Both the position numbers and the translations under genes were made by a program. Below the pieces are notes generated by a model that was not told the origin of the DNA, made no database searches, and saw only the letters and a program-made list of their open reading frames with translations. From positions 1,426,001 to 1,490,000 of the forward strand of contig CAVVUC010000002.1 of the NCBI GenBank assembly GCA_963751395.1: a stretch of 64,000 nucleotides of DNA, given 5' to 3'. The stretch is from CAVVUC01 sp963751395 (GTDB taxonomy: Bacteria; Verrucomicrobiota; Verrucomicrobiia; Chthoniobacterales; Chthoniobacteraceae). Of this stretch, positions 62,578 through 64,000 are shown piece after piece. The stretch's first letter is position 1; each line of letters opens with the position of its first letter.

Positions 62578-63217
62578 GCGCCAAAGGCGCACAATTCCAT
62601 AGCCCAGCCCGACGGGCTGGGTTATGACGGATGCAGGGTTGCGGCCTGAATGGCCGCGATTCGTTCGCAAGGAACCATGCCTCAATCCCTTTCCAGCCTT
62701 TTGACCCATGTGGTGTTCAGCACAAAGAACCGCGAACCTTGGCTGGACGGGGAAGTTGCCTCGGAAATCCACCCCTACCTTGTTGGCGTGTTGAACAACA
62801 TCGGTTGTCCATCGCTTCAGGTCGGCGGGGTTGCCGATCATGTGCATCTTTTCTTCAGGCTGGCCCTGACAAAAACGGTTGCCGAAGTGGTCGAGGCGGT
62901 GAAGACCAGTTCCTCGAAGTGGATCAAAACGAAAGGTCCGGAATTCGGCAATTTCCACTGGCAATCGGGTTATGGGGCGTTTTTGGTGAGCCAGTCCGAT
63001 TCGGAGGCGGTCGTCACCTACATCCAGAACCAGCCGGAGCATCACAGGAAGGTGACGTTTCAGGAGGAATACCGCCGGTTTTTGGAACGCTACCAGATCG
63101 CTTACGACGAACGCTACGTTTGGGATTGAGGAATCCCGGCCCTACAGGCCGGATGCGTCTCTGTGGGATAGACCCAGCCCGTTGGGCTGGGCTATGGAAT
63201 TGCGGCACCGTTGGTGC
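62578..63217. mobile_element. REP-associated transposase unit with paired palindromes
   Basis: A 30-bp pair of inverted repeats flanks the transposase gene: AATTCCATAGCCCAGCCCGA... at 62593-62622 and its complement at 63172-63201 (29 of 30 match). Each contains the palindrome CAGCCC-GAC/GTT-GGGCTG. Outside each, beyond GGAATT, is a second palindrome (GCGCC-AAA-GGCGC at 62578-62590; GCACC-GTT-GGTGC at 63205-63217). This two-palindrome layout is that of REP/BIME units served by RAYT enzymes. Confidence 0.85.
62677..63129 (+). CDS. REP-associated tyrosine transposase (IS200/IS605 Y1 family)
   Basis: 150 residues from the ATG at 62677 (GGAA just upstream; in-frame ATG at 62650 adds 9 residues). 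LTHVVFSTKNREPWL is the family start, DHVHLFF gives the HUH metal motif (His55, His57), and YIQNQPEHHRK has the nucleophilic Tyr115. Such single-strand transposases recognise foldback sequences; those flanking this gene are the likely substrates. Confidence 0.92.
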   Translation: MPQSLSSLLTHVVFSTKNREPWLDGEVASEIHPYLVGVLNNIGCPSLQVGGVADHVHLFFRLALTKTVAEVVEAVKTSSSKWIKTKGPEFGNFHWQSGYGAFLVSQSDSEAVVTYIQNQPEHHRKVTFQEEYRRFLERYQIAYDERYVWD

Positions 63218-63590
63218 GGAACCCGGCCAAGCACTCGGACGGAGGGCCGTGGAATGGCGACGCCGGTGGCGCGGGAAGCTCAACGAAACCGTTCGACGGG
63301 CGGGCTGTGGGAGCAGGCACCGTTGGTGCGCGGAGAACCGGCCAAGCCGTCGGGCGGCGGACCGTGGAATGGCGACGCCGGTGGCGCGGGAAGCTCAACG
63401 AAACCATTCGACGGGCGGGCTTTGGGAGCAGGCACCGTTGGTGCGCGGAGAACCGGCCAAGCCGTCGGACGGCGGACCGTGGAATGGCGACGCCGGTGGT
63501 GCGGGAAGCTCAACGGAACCGTTCGACGGGCGGGCCGTGGAATGGCGGCGGCGATGGTGCGGGAGAATGGCCAAATCCGCCATCGGGGTC
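63204..63590. repeat. Tandem array, about 3.3 units of 112-116 bp
   Basis: Units begin GGCACCGTTGGTGCG at 63204, 63316 and 63431; the inner landmark GGAATGGCGACGCCGG recurs at 63251, 63365 and 63481, with a shorter partial unit near 63539. Units differ at a few bases. Each contains the REP palindrome GCACCGTTGGTGC plus GGCGACGCCGGTGGCGCGG. The array starts inside the right-hand palindrome of the RAYT unit. The 505 bases from 63130 to 63635 contain no gene. Confidence 0.88.
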
Positions 63591-63635
63591 GATGAAGCCG
63601 GCTACAACTGCGACGTTCGAGTTCGGGCAAACCGT

Positions 63636-64000
63636 TTACCCTCCCACTCTTTCGCTGATTTGGTAGCTGTCGAACTCGAAAAGAGCGTCGCCGCGGCTTG
63701 CGAACTCAAGTTCCTGGTGTCCTCCTGGGAACGTGTCGTCCTCGAAAACACCGAGCAGCTTTCCATTCGCCTTGAGCGTGAACCGTGCGCCGATCGCGTC
63801 GATTTCGATGGCGTTGAATTCCCCGGCTTTACGGAGGGCGCCTTGCCCGGAAGTCCAATCCTTGATGGTTCGCGTGACGCCGTCTTTCATTACGACGAAC
63901 CGCCAGGAGCCGTCGCCGCGCAAATCGAGACTTGTAAGAGCCCTTTCGGTTCCTGCGAACGCCGGCGCTCCAGCATGCCGAAGACGCGAGGCGGGCAAAT
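63636..64000 (-). CDS. C-terminal part of a DUF1080/LamG-like (3-keto-disaccharide hydrolase-type) protein
   Basis: The frame enters from the right edge. SLDLRGDGSWRFVVMKDGVT, LRKAGEFNAIEIDAIGARFT, LKANGKLLGVFEDDTFPGGH and ALFEFDSYQISE match the concanavalin-like sandwich common as DUF1080 in Verrucomicrobiota and Planctomycetota, often in secreted carbohydrate-acting proteins. The upstream part (RLRHAGAPAFAGTERA) may contain repeat-derived residues. Substrate unknown; 5' end outside the window. Confidence 0.55.
   Translation of the reverse strand, partial: LPASRLRHAGAPAFAGTERALTSLDLRGDGSWRFVVMKDGVTRTIKDWTSGQGALRKAGEFNAIEIDAIGARFTLKANGKLLGVFEDDTFPGGHQELEFASRGDALFEFDSYQISERVGG

Noticed and set aside
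63204..63590. Possible CRISPR array
   Set aside because: Units of 112-116 bp are near-identical throughout with no short constant repeat and variable spacer pattern, and there are no cas genes.
63182..63666. Overlapping open frames in several phases across the tandem array
   Set aside because: The frames arise from a G+C-rich repeat without stops; the peptides simply repeat every ~38 residues and have no start signals.

Overview
The window looks like chromosomal DNA of a high-G+C member of the Verrucomicrobiota, perhaps Chthoniobacter/Spartobacteria-like. That placement is an inference from content: PEP-CTERM secreted proteins, autotransporter-type beta-strand repeats, a double-length UvrA, a bifunctional fucokinase/GDP-fucose synthase, secreted plant-polysaccharide enzymes, a DUF1080-like fragment, and very many small repeats. 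No rRNA, tRNA or CRISPR array was seen.

Layout. 1-19.5 kb is mostly housekeeping: the 5' end of lgt, fkp, a fused double uvrA, fba, a frameshifted M48 protease gene, pyrF, a phzF-methyltransferase pair, glf, a membrane M50-like protein and efp, then a tight yjbQ-luxE-luxC operon. 19.5-25.1 kb is an accessory stretch of lower G+C with a large MORN-repeat secreted protein and a PEP-CTERM protein. 25.2-34.2 kb has a hicB/hicA pair with a broken toxin frame, fumarase, and two secreted enzymes (GH106-type alpha-L-rhamnosidase and PL4 rhamnogalacturonan lyase) that together suit breakdown of rhamnogalacturonan I pectin. 34.2-37.2 kb holds a truncated group II intron and an IS1634-type element. 37.3-48.9 kb has pyk, a sigma-70 factor, a glycosyltransferase and a complete kdpABCDE potassium uptake and sensing operon (kdpA frameshifted). 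49.1-58.5 kb has an IS630 copy, a UVR-domain protein and a yej-type peptide ABC transporter whose genes are separated by two toxin-antitoxin-like pairs. 58.5-64 kb is a decayed accessory region: scraps of type IIG restriction enzymes, vapBC, a lectin/PEP-CTERM gene broken by a second near-identical IS630 copy, a REP-associated tyrosine transposase flanked by its palindromes, and a 115-bp tandem array.

Three themes recur. (1) Small repeats, either elements with inverted terminal repeats or stacked short words, lie in intergenic gaps and also inside reading frames, most strikingly in the double uvrA, where a 154-bp inverted-repeat element encodes the linker between the halves. (2) Four otherwise good genes (M48 protease, hicA, kdpA, yejA-like) each carry a single extra G/C in a short G/C run; this looks like one systematic cause, most simply sequence error. 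(3) Toxin-antitoxin-like pairs and mobile elements sit inside or next to operons.

The most interesting candidates are the yjbQ-luxE-luxC operon (fatty-acyl reduction without luciferase), the repeat-linked double UvrA, and the RAYT/palindrome/tandem-array locus at the right end.
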